Shown in pieces: positions 43,393 through 51,034 of a stretch of 57,920 nucleotides of DNA. The DNA comes from Chloroflexota bacterium. Its GTDB lineage: Bacteria; Chloroflexota; Anaerolineae; Aggregatilineales; Phototrophicaceae. Numbering within the stretch: the stretch's first letter is position 1; the number at the start of each line of letters is the position of its first letter. Position numbers and translations under genes: made by a program. Below the pieces are notes generated by a model, which ran no database searches, had not been told where the DNA came from, and saw nothing but the letters and a program-made list of their open reading frames with translations. The stretch is taken from assembly GCA_028875185.1 (NCBI GenBank), contig JAPPFH010000133.1, positions 1 through 57,920 of the forward strand. Direction: 5' to 3'.

Positions 43393-44271
43393 ATGCCCAA
43401 AATACTTACAGACGAACAGATCAACTTTTACCACGACAAAGGCTGGCTCAAAGTCGAAAATGTTGTGCCGCAGCGCAGCATCGAGTTGGGGCGCCAGGTC
43501 TGCGCCGGCTGGGTCGACCGCGAAGTGCGCACCTGGGTCAATCAAGGCTTGCTCGAAGACGATTTCGCCCATCTTGACCTTGAGCAGCGGCTGAAGGTCG
43601 CCTGGAACGAGGCGGGCAAGCCGATGTACCATCGCAGCCCGCGCCGCCAGACCGTTTGCGAGGAGCTCTTCCAATTCATGAGCGACCCCAACATCATCGA
43701 CATCGCCGAAGACCTATTGGGCAGTCCCGAAGTCTTCATGCACGGCGTCTTCAATCTCAGACCCAAGCTGCCTGATCAGCGCTGGACGCGCACGCCCTGG
43801 CATCAGGATTCGCAGTATTACCCCTCGAACACTTACGTGCATACGATTTCGATCTGGATGCCGCTGATGCGCGTCACGCGGGAGAACAGCTGCCTGCAGG
43901 TGGCCGAGGGTTATCATCGCGGCGATATGTACGCCATCACGGAAGACGAAGAGACGGGTTTCCTGGGCATATCGAAAGAGGAGCGCGCGGCGATACCGGG
44001 CATTCCGGTCGAGATGGAAGCGGGCGACGCGCTCTGCTTCACGCAGTTGACGCCGCACGCCGCGCTGCCCAACAAGTCCGACGCCGTGCGCTGGTCGATC
44101 GACCTGCGTTATCAAACCATCGCTGACGCCATGGTGCCTGAACACAATACCGAACTCAGCGGCGGCCGCGAAAAAGGCTTCATCGCCCGCAGCGAAGCCG
44201 ATCCGGCGTCGGTGGCCACCTGGGAGCAGTGGGAAGGCCAGTGGGAAGGAGATCCTTATAGCAACTATTGA
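43393..44271 (+). CDS. Phytanoyl-CoA dioxygenase family protein, copy 2
   Basis: A 292-residue paralogue of the protein at 32631, with the same iron ligands (TPWHQDSQYYPS, LTPHAALPN) and the AVRWSIDLRYQ Arg. Differences cluster in the first 90 residues and near the C terminus, where one residue is added (ELSGGREKG). It lies between the two sugar importer cassettes and ends 76 bp before the second binding protein gene, so it may be transcribed with cassette 2. A substrate delivered by the neighbouring importers is plausible but unproven. Confidence 0.88.
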   Translation: MPKILTDEQINFYHDKGWLKVENVVPQRSIELGRQVCAGWVDREVRTWVNQGLLEDDFAHLDLEQRLKVAWNEAGKPMYHRSPRRQTVCEELFQFMSDPNIIDIAEDLLGSPEVFMHGVFNLRPKLPDQRWTRTPWHQDSQYYPSNTYVHTISIWMPLMRVTRENSCLQVAEGYHRGDMYAITEDEETGFLGISKEERAAIPGIPVEMEAGDALCFTQLTPHAALPNKSDAVRWSIDLRYQTIADAMVPEHNTELSGGREKGFIARSEADPASVATWEQWEGQWEGDPYSNY

Positions 44272-44286
44272 TAGATCATGTCGTTG

Positions 44287-44305
44287 CAGGTCGCTGATCG
44301 ACCTG
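44287..44305. promoter_or_regulatory. Inverted repeat before the second sugar importer
   Basis: CAGGTCG-CTGAT-CGACCTG, perfect 7-bp arms, 16 bases after the PhyH stop and 43 bases before ATG 44348. It has no T run, so it is more likely an operator or mRNA hairpin than a terminator. Its sequence differs from the site before cassette 1. Confidence 0.45.
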
Positions 44306-44347
44306 AATTAAACTTTGCGAAGCAACAGCTCTATAAGAGGTAAACAC

Positions 44348-45604
44348 ATGAATACCGCTCGTCGCATTTGTATAATGTTGTTGCTCGTCAGCATGCTCAC
44401 TGTCGCTGGATCCGCTGCGGCGCAAGATGAGGTCACGCTGACGATCTGGACCTTCGGCGCCTTCTTCACCGACTTGTACAAAGGCATTGAAGCCGACTAC
44501 AAGGAAATCGCGCCCCATGTCACCATTGAGGTCGAAGAGATCCCTTACGTGCAGCTCTACGACAACTTGCAGGGCGCATTTGTCGCCGGCGTTGGCGCGC
44601 CCGATATCGTCGATGTTGAGCAAGGCGTCATCAGCCGCTTCCTCAAAGGCGAGCCCGGTCTTGTACCGCTGAATGACATGATTGCGCCTTACGAGGATGA
44701 CTACATCATGGCCAAGACCGCCTTGTACGCCCATCAGGGCGCCATCTACGGCATCGATCACTGCCTCTGCCCGGTCGTCCTTTACTATCAGCACGACATC
44801 TTCGCTGATGTCGGCATCGAGATGCCCATCGCCACCTGGGATGAATTTATCGAGGCCTCCGCGGCGCTGACGGAGCAGGGCATCGCGGCGCTCGTCTTGG
44901 ACGACCGCAGCTGGGGCGATTATTACATGCTGCTACTGCAATCGGGCAGCCCGGGCTTCTTTGACGCTGAAGGCAATGTGATAGTCGATTCGCCCGGGAA
45001 CATCGCCGTCCTGGAATGGTATCTCGGCTTGCTCGAAAGCGGTGTGGCGATTTCCACGGGCGATTTCTACGCCACCATGGGCTTAATGGCGGAGGGTAAG
45101 ATCGCCGCCGCTATTGGCGCTGACTGGTATGCCGGCACCTTGAAGAACGAATTGGCTGACGGCGCCGGTCTCTGGCGCGCGGCGCCCCTGCCTGCCTTTG
45201 AGGAAGGCGGCTCCCGCACTAGCACGCACGGCGGCACCGCCTATAGCATCACCACGCAGAGCGAGCATCCGGAAGAAGCCTGGGCTTTCATCGAATTCGC
45301 CATGTTCAACGAGGACAACAAAATCCTCGAATATCACGTGAATAACCTGCTGCCGCCCGTGCTGTCCCATCTGGACAACGAAGCGCTGCTGGCGCCTGAT
45401 CCCTACTTCGGCGATCAGAAGGTGGGCGAGCTCTTCCTTGAGCTGGCGCCGGAAGTGCCCTTCCAGGAGCGCGGTCCCTGGTTCAACGAAGCCACCGTTC
45501 TGGTGGGCAATGCCGTATTCGAAGCCACCCAAGGTGAGAAGACTGCCGAGCAAGCCTTGCAGGACGCCGCCGACGAACTGCGCCGGCAGATCGATTTCGG
45601 TTAG
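44348..45604 (+). CDS. Sugar-type ABC substrate-binding protein, cassette 2
   Basis: A 418-residue paralogue of 40036-41292 with the same length. The signal peptide (residues 1-24) has diverged more than the mature protein, which shares VTLTIWTFGAFFTDLYKGIEADYKE, GIDHCLCPVVLYY and EEGGSRTSTHGGTAYSIT. Substitutions in the binding-protein core could shift ligand choice. AGAGG precedes ATG 44348. No lipobox Cys in the signal region. Confidence 0.9.
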   Translation: MNTARRICIMLLLVSMLTVAGSAAAQDEVTLTIWTFGAFFTDLYKGIEADYKEIAPHVTIEVEEIPYVQLYDNLQGAFVAGVGAPDIVDVEQGVISRFLKGEPGLVPLNDMIAPYEDDYIMAKTALYAHQGAIYGIDHCLCPVVLYYQHDIFADVGIEMPIATWDEFIEASAALTEQGIAALVLDDRSWGDYYMLLLQSGSPGFFDAEGNVIVDSPGNIAVLEWYLGLLESGVAISTGDFYATMGLMAEGKIAAAIGADWYAGTLKNELADGAGLWRAAPLPAFEEGGSRTSTHGGTAYSITTQSEHPEEAWAFIEFAMFNEDNKILEYHVNNLLPPVLSHLDNEALLAPDPYFGDQKVGELFLELAPEVPFQERGPWFNEATVLVGNAVFEATQGEKTAEQALQDAADELRRQIDFG

Positions 45605-45633
45605 GGCCAAACTCATATCACAAATGTGAAGAC

Positions 45634-45750
45634 GTAGGGGCGACATATTATGTCGCCCGCCTGTCATGGTTCTGATGTTTCGGGCGACCTGATAGGGCGC
45701 GTAGGTCGCGTAGACACTGACCGCCGACACCGCCCGCCGGTCGCCCCTAC
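45634..45750. repeat. Inverted C palindromes in cassette 2, second copy interrupted
   Basis: 45634-45659 is identical to the first palindrome of cassette 1. The second (45681-45750) is split after 16 bases by a 44-base insert (45697-45740), whose GGTCGCGTAGACACTGACC resembles the interior of element A near 8390. Apart from this insert and one base change, the spacer matches that of cassette 1 from the stop region to the permease start. Confidence 0.8.
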
Positions 45751-45780
45751 ATTGGTCATATCGGGATGAGGACCTGAGTC

Positions 45781-46698
45781 GTGAGCAGCGCATCAATCGT
45801 TGAAGACCGCGGCTTGCGCGCCTGGTGGAGTCGCTCACAGCGCAAAGTCCTGCCCTATGTCTTCATCTCGCCTTTCTACATCCTCTTCATCGTCTTCTCG
45901 GTGGGTCCGCTAATCTACGCCCTCTACCTGAGCCTGCATCGCTGGCCTGGCAGCGGTCCCATGCGTCATGTGGGCTTGGGCAACTATACCTACCTGGCCG
46001 GCGACCCGGTATTCCTCAAGTCGCTGTGGAACACCGTGTACTACGCTATCGGCGCTTTTCTGTTTATCTTGCCGCTGGCGCTGCTGCTGGCGCTGCTGAT
46101 CAACTCGACGCTGATACGCATTAAGAGCCTTTTCCGCATCGGTTTCTTCCTGCCAATCCTCACCAGCACGGTGGCCGCCACCCTCATTTTCCTGATGATC
46201 TTCAACAACCAATTCGGTCTGATCAACCAAGGCTTGACGCTGCTGGGCATTCCGCCGGTCAAATGGCTGGACGAAGAACTGGTCAAGATCTCGGTGCTGG
46301 CAGTTGCCACCTGGCGCTACACTGGCATCAACGTCTTGTATTTCCTCACTGGCTTGCAAAGCATCCCGCCCGATCTGTATGAAGCGGCGCAGGTGGACGG
46401 CGCCGGCGCCTGGGCGCAATTCCGCTACGTTACTATCCCGCAGCTGCGCCCCATCGCGCTTTTCGTCGGCGTGGTGACGATGATCGGCTCCTTCCAATTC
46501 TTCGCCGAGCCGCTGATTCTCGCGAACGGCGGACCTAACGACGCCAGCCTGACCATCGCCAACTATCTTTACCGCATGGGCTTCACCAATGCCAAGCTGG
46601 GCTACGGCGCTTCCATCGGCTGGGTGCTGGCGCTGATCATCTTCGGCTTGTCCTTCATCCAGCTCTATCTCTTCGGCGCGTTCAGGAAGGAAGACTGA
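45781..46698 (+). CDS. Sugar ABC permease (MalF/UgpA type), cassette 2
   Basis: A 305-residue paralogue of 41425-42342 with GTG start, the same ribosome binding site and EAA loop EAAQVDGAGAWAQFRYVTIPQL. Most differences are conservative changes in membrane helices (V/L, Y/F, I/V). Confidence 0.92.
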   Translation: MSSASIVEDRGLRAWWSRSQRKVLPYVFISPFYILFIVFSVGPLIYALYLSLHRWPGSGPMRHVGLGNYTYLAGDPVFLKSLWNTVYYAIGAFLFILPLALLLALLINSTLIRIKSLFRIGFFLPILTSTVAATLIFLMIFNNQFGLINQGLTLLGIPPVKWLDEELVKISVLAVATWRYTGINVLYFLTGLQSIPPDLYEAAQVDGAGAWAQFRYVTIPQLRPIALFVGVVTMIGSFQFFAEPLILANGGPNDASLTIANYLYRMGFTNAKLGYGASIGWVLALIIFGLSFIQLYLFGAFRKED

Positions 46699-46702
46699 GG
46701 CG

Positions 46703-47536
46703 ATGGACAGCACGCTCACAGTCCGCGCCCAGCGGACCATCGCCTACGGCTTCCTCTTCTTCATCTTGATCTCGATGGCGACGCCCTTCGTCTGGATGAT
46801 CTCCAACACCTTCAAAGAACAATATGAGATCTTCCAGTTGCGGCCGACGCTGATCCCGGAAGAGCCGCACCTGCGCAACTATGTCAGACTCTTCGCGGAA
46901 TTCGACTTCCAAAAGCATTTTCTCAACAGCGCCTTCATCGCCGTCGTACATACCGCCTCTCATCTATTCCTTGCATCGTTAGCCGGTTTCGCCTTCGCCA
47001 AGTACAGTTTCCCGCTGAAGGATTTCCTCTTCCTGGTGCTGCTCGGCTCAATGATGGTGCCGCTCTACACCATTTTCATTCCGCTATTCGTGCTGGTGAT
47101 CCGCCTCGGTTTGGTCGATAGTTACGCCGGCGTCATCCTGCCCGGGGTCGCGGGCGCCTTCGGCATCTTCTTCATGAAGCAGAGCATGGAAGCGGTGCCG
47201 GGCGAGTTGCTCGATTCCGCCCGCATCGACGGCGCCTCGGAATTCCGCATCTATTGGCAGATCGCCCTGCCCCTGGTGCGTCCGGCGCTGGCGGTGTTGG
47301 CGGTGCTGGCTTTCATGACATCCTGGAACGACTTCGTCTGGCCGCTGGTCGTGCTGCGCAGCCGGGAATTACAGACGCTGCCGGTTGTGATGGCGGGCAT
47401 GCAGGGTATGTATCGTATGGAACACGGCGTCGTGATGGCGGCGTCCCTGCTTTCGACCTTGCCGATTCTGTTGCTTTTCCTCGCCTTGCAGAAGCAGTTC
47501 CTCGCCGGGCTGACGGTGGGCGCGGTTAAGTCGTGA
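46703..47536 (+). CDS. Sugar ABC permease (MalG/UgpE type), cassette 2
   Basis: A 277-residue paralogue of 42347-43180, starting 4 bases after the preceding stop, with the same EAA loop (DSARIDGASEFRIYWQIALP) and C terminus (GLTVGAVKS). It ends the second cassette; a relic of a further permease follows. Confidence 0.92.
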   Translation: MDSTLTVRAQRTIAYGFLFFILISMATPFVWMISNTFKEQYEIFQLRPTLIPEEPHLRNYVRLFAEFDFQKHFLNSAFIAVVHTASHLFLASLAGFAFAKYSFPLKDFLFLVLLGSMMVPLYTIFIPLFVLVIRLGLVDSYAGVILPGVAGAFGIFFMKQSMEAVPGELLDSARIDGASEFRIYWQIALPLVRPALAVLAVLAFMTSWNDFVWPLVVLRSRELQTLPVVMAGMQGMYRMEHGVVMAASLLSTLPILLLFLALQKQFLAGLTVGAVKS

Positions 47537-47547
47537 CGCGCGCGTGA

Positions 47548-47817
47548 GCCACAACCCATATCCGCTGGCTGCGGCTAAGCGGCGCAGGTCGTGGTTCGGC
47601 GCGGATTGACGGCGCCTCCTCCTGGCAAACCTTGCGCTGCCTGACCATTCCCAGGCTGCGGCTCGTGATCACTTTTGCCGAGCGCGCCGGCCTAAACGCG
47701 TTCGACGTAATCGGACGGAAATGTTATGGCTGTAGCGCCATTGGAATTGGCAATGAAGTCAATGGTTTCAAGCGACGCGCAGTCAAGACGAGAGCGCAAG
47801 TCTTTGATTCAAAATGA
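47548..47817 (+). pseudogene. Relic of an ABC permease (EAA-loop fragment)
   Basis: In frame from 47548, the translation contains SARIDGASSWQTLRCLTIPR and continues LRLVITFAERAGLNAFDVIG, which matches the EAA loop and following helix of sugar permeases (D-GA-s-W-q-x-L-x-x-l-TIP-x-L-R, then xNAFDVI). Nothing family-like remains before or after, and there is no start or ribosome binding site. It appears to be a decayed fragment, nearer to the MalF type than to a copy of the adjacent genes. The rest of the 47537-47912 spacer shows no gene. Confidence 0.55.
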
Positions 47818-47912
47818 ATTGGTTTCCGACTCCCGAAATGGCTGAATCAGCGCATGTCTGCCGGCCGGTATGCCGACTTGCCGCATATAGACTTGTGAAC
47901 CGAAACTGACAG

Positions 47913-49160
47913 TTACAGCTTGGCAGCCGCAGAACCTTCGGATAGCCGCATCAGGCCCAGCAGGGCGCCGGCGGCGGCCTCGGCAAATGGCGGGTCATTG
48001 ATATTGTGCGCCAGCTCGATGACGGGAATATCTTGCCTGAGATTGCCCTTGATGGCGTCGAAGCAAGCGGCGTCGGCGGCCGGGTCCCAGAATTCGCCAC
48101 CGGCGCTATCCAGCATGGATAGGCCCCTGAGGGGGAGGAGAATGGAGACCGGCGCGGTTGCTGCGTTGGCGGCGGCGGCGATCATTTCTCCGATGCGTTG
48201 ATTCTCTTCGATGTTTGTGCGCAGCAGCGTCGCGGTCGGCGCCCACTGATATAGTTTCCGTCCGCGGTACTTTTCCGGCAGCGATTCGAGCGCGCCGAAG
48301 TTGGCCATGTCGACGCAGCCGGGCGCGATCACTGCGGGAACGCCAGCCCGCGATGCTGCCAGGCAGCGGTCCGGTCCAGCGCTGGCGCCGCCGCCACAGA
48401 CTTCGTCCGCCAGTTCCGTTGTGGTTACATCGAGACAGCCGGCGATATAGCCTTCGCTTATTATGCGCTCCATGGTACCCCCGCCGATGCCGGTCGCATG
48501 GAATACCAAGACTTCGAATTCCTGTTCTTCGATCAGACGCCGCGCATGGTCGACGCAGGGCGTGGTATTGCCAAACATTGAGGCGGCGACCAACGGTCTC
48601 GCCTCGGCAATCGGAGGCGTCTCTCCGCGTACCATGCCCACGATCGCCGCGGCTGCATTGGCGTAGATCTTGGCGCTGATGCGGTTGACTCCCGCAACAT
48701 CGACAATGGAGGGCAGCATAACGATATCCGCGTGCCCCACAATTGCGCGCACGTCTCCGCTAGCGATGGTTGAGACCATCAGCTTGGGCAAGCCCAGCGG
48801 CAGGGCGCGCATACCGGCGCTGGCGACAGTAGTGCCGCCGCTGCCCCCCATGCCCAAGATGCCATCAAGCTCGCCCTCGTCATAGAGGCGGCGGGCTATG
48901 ATCGCCAGACCGCGGCTCATGACATCCAAAGCCTCGCCCCGGCGCCTGACCCGCCGCAGAGAGTCGAGGTCGCCTCCGCCCGCGCTGGCGACGGCTTCAC
49001 GGCTGACATCAGGCGTGAATCCAGGCTCACCGAGAACGCCAACGTCAACGACCAACGTGCGGACTCCCTGCTTTTCGATCAGCGCCTTCACCCAAGCGAA
49101 CTCGGCCGCTTTTGTATCAAGCGCGCCGGCAAGGACGACCGTATGCCTTGTCTTCGTCAC
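47913..49160 (-). CDS. UPF0261 family protein (Tm-1-like ATP-binding)
   Basis: A 415-residue UPF0261 protein. N terminus VVLAGALDTKAAEFAWVK, the Gly-rich GILGMGGSGGTTVASAGMR, SGDVRAIVGHADIVMLPSIVDVAGVNR, VFHATGIGGGTMERII and the late PPFAEAAA end are family-diagnostic. The fold is related to the N-terminal part of plant Tm-1, which binds ATP; the bacterial role is not established. It is the last gene of the minus-strand operon, starting 3 bases after the TIM-barrel gene stop, its usual partner. Confidence 0.9.
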   Translation of the reverse strand: MTKTRHTVVLAGALDTKAAEFAWVKALIEKQGVRTLVVDVGVLGEPGFTPDVSREAVASAGGGDLDSLRRVRRRGEALDVMSRGLAIIARRLYDEGELDGILGMGGSGGTTVASAGMRALPLGLPKLMVSTIASGDVRAIVGHADIVMLPSIVDVAGVNRISAKIYANAAAAIVGMVRGETPPIAEARPLVAASMFGNTTPCVDHARRLIEEQEFEVLVFHATGIGGGTMERIISEGYIAGCLDVTTTELADEVCGGGASAGPDRCLAASRAGVPAVIAPGCVDMANFGALESLPEKYRGRKLYQWAPTATLLRTNIEENQRIGEMIAAAANAATAPVSILLPLRGLSMLDSAGGEFWDPAADAACFDAIKGNLRQDIPVIELAHNINDPPFAEAAAGALLGLMRLSEGSAAAKL

Positions 49161-49163
49161 AAT

Positions 49164-50009
49164 CTAGCGCTTCCTTACTTTGTGATTCTTAAAGCCAAGC
49201 ACCGCGTTCATCACCGCCTTTTCTATCGGGATGCGCTCGATGCTGGACGCGCCGACAAATCCTTGCGCGTCCGTGCGCTCGTACAAGACGCGCGTATCTT
49301 CCGGCTCGGCGAAGGGTCCGCCATGCGCCAGGCAGATCACATCAGGATCGACCTCCCAAGCGCCTTCCATGATTCGCTGCGTGTTTGCCAGCGCTTCTTC
49401 CATGGGGTCGGCTGGGAAGCCGATCAAGCCGCCAGCGGTGCCGCCGACATGGGCGCAGACGACATCGACCCCGGCTTCGACCATGCGCGCGGCTTGCCCG
49501 GCGGTGAAGACATAAGACATAGTGAAAATATCGCGCTCGCGCAATAGACGGATCAACTCCACTTCGCGCGCGAATCCCCAAGGCTGTTTCAGACTGCTGG
49601 CGATGTTCTCGTGCTCGCGCAAGAAAAAGTCGGATACGCGCTCATGATTGCCAACGGTGGGAAAGTTAATGAAACCATCGAACCCGCGCTCAAGGAAGCG
49701 GTCAATCACGATTCCCAGGTCATAGGTGGTCTGATCGTTGGCTTCTATGCCAGCGATGATTGGCGCGCTGTTGACGACATTGCTAATTTCGTCATACATT
49801 TCAAGCGTTCGCGGATTAGAGTGGCCGATCACCTCGGTGCGCAGCCCCATAATGCGCGATAAGCCGGTGCTGTAACAGACGATCAAATCCGCCCCGCCCA
49901 ACTCAGCGCATTTCGCCACGATTCCGGCGCTGCAACCGGCGCCGATAATGACATCGCCATTTGCCAGCGTTCTTTTAAGTCCGCTCAAGATATCCGCTCT
50001 GTTAATCAT
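49164..50009 (-). CDS. PEP-hydrolase-like TIM-barrel protein
   Basis: A 281-residue TIM barrel of the phosphoenolpyruvate hydrolase-like group. Visible: IIGAGCSAGIVAKCAELGGADLIVCYSTG, GLRTEVIGHSNPRTLEMYDEI, IIAGIEANDQTTY, GFDGFINFPTVGNH and VVCAHVGGTAGGLIGF. These match the family usually found fused or adjacent to UPF0261. Reaction unknown. It follows the M19 homologue by 3 bases. Confidence 0.88.
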   Translation of the reverse strand: MINRADILSGLKRTLANGDVIIGAGCSAGIVAKCAELGGADLIVCYSTGLSRIMGLRTEVIGHSNPRTLEMYDEISNVVNSAPIIAGIEANDQTTYDLGIVIDRFLERGFDGFINFPTVGNHERVSDFFLREHENIASSLKQPWGFAREVELIRLLRERDIFTMSYVFTAGQAARMVEAGVDVVCAHVGGTAGGLIGFPADPMEEALANTQRIMEGAWEVDPDVICLAHGGPFAEPEDTRVLYERTDAQGFVGASSIERIPIEKAVMNAVLGFKNHKVRKR

Positions 50010-50012
50010 GAC

Positions 50013-51014
50013 TTAGGTCCAAATCTGTGAGTAAACACGCATGAAATTACCACCCAGCACCTTATGCGTATCGGCTTCATCATAGCCACGCGCAAGCAGC
50101 GCTTTGGTCAAATTGGGGAAAAGACGCGGATCATCCAAGCCACGCGGATAATAATAAGGCGGTGGCGGATAATCCTTCGGATCCCATTGTCCCGTTTTGA
50201 CGAAGTATTCGTAATGCGCCTTTGACGCCTCTCGCATCGAATCGCCGATGTATTCAAAGTCGATGCCGATGCCCACGCAGTCGATGCCGGCGAGATCGGC
50301 AATATAATCGACATGTTTGAGCAAGTCATCGAGAGTGGGGCGCGGCTTTTTCGCCACGAAAGGCGGGAAGCCGTTGATGCCGATGACGCCACCCGTCTCG
50401 GCGACGCGCTTGATTTGCTCGTCGCTCAGGTTGCGCGGGCTCTCGCAGACAGCTTTCGCCAGATTGTGGCTGAAGACGACCGGCTGCTCGGAGACGTCCA
50501 TCGCGTCCAATGTGGTCTGAACGCCGGTGTGGCTGCAGTCGACCGCGATGCCGGCGCGATTCATCGCCTTGATCAACCGGCGGCCGAATGCGCTAAGACC
50601 AGCGTCATTCTTTTCGAGGCAGCCATCGCCGACGAAGTTCCTCACGTTGTAGGTCAATTGAATGACCCGTACCCCAAGCACATGATAAACGTCCACCAGC
50701 TCTATGCTCTGCTCAAGCGGCAGCGAATTCTGAAAGTGGAAGAGGATGCCCAACCTGCCTTCAGCTTTCGCTTGGCGGAAACCGGCGACATCGGTGACGT
50801 GTATGAGCTCGTGGCTGCGCTCGCGGATGATGTTCAGCCAGTCTGCGATGCGCCTGACCGCTTCGCCGCAATTATGATTAGCCGCCAGCGATGGCGCGAC
50901 CACGGTGACGCCACCCTCAACATAATACGATGTATGCTCTGGCGATTGCGTCAGCAGCGGGCAAGTCCCATCAAAGACGATCGCTTCTTCATGCACGCGC
51001 TTGTAGTCGTCCAA
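50013..51014 (-). CDS. M19 membrane-dipeptidase-like protein lacking part of its metal site
   Basis: A 333-residue amidohydrolase-fold protein related to renal dipeptidase. Retained: DCSHTG and VFSHNLA (the two His ligands of the second half) and GIGIDFEYIGD (the late Asp). Missing: the N-terminal HxD, since the normal DGHNDL reads DGTCPL, and the bridging Glu, since the usual xxEGG region reads ILFHFQN. It may therefore bind one metal or none and may not be a peptidase. No signal peptide or lipobox. Position in a glycoside-type operon also argues for another substrate. Confidence 0.8.
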   Translation of the reverse strand: MDDYKRVHEEAIVFDGTCPLLTQSPEHTSYYVEGGVTVVAPSLAANHNCGEAVRRIADWLNIIRERSHELIHVTDVAGFRQAKAEGRLGILFHFQNSLPLEQSIELVDVYHVLGVRVIQLTYNVRNFVGDGCLEKNDAGLSAFGRRLIKAMNRAGIAVDCSHTGVQTTLDAMDVSEQPVVFSHNLAKAVCESPRNLSDEQIKRVAETGGVIGINGFPPFVAKKPRPTLDDLLKHVDYIADLAGIDCVGIGIDFEYIGDSMREASKAHYEYFVKTGQWDPKDYPPPPYYYPRGLDDPRLFPNLTKALLARGYDEADTHKVLGGNFMRVYSQIWT

Positions 51015-51034
51015 GTTTATCCGCTCCTCGTCGT

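Noticed and set aside
2762-45750. CRISPR-like array from the repeated palindromes
   Set aside because: Copies are dispersed over more than 40 kb, in both orientations, without regular spacers or cas genes.
46461-46700. Assembly duplication as the explanation for the two importer cassettes
   Set aside because: The two cassettes differ by many substitutions throughout the genes and have different upstream regions, so they are real paralogues.
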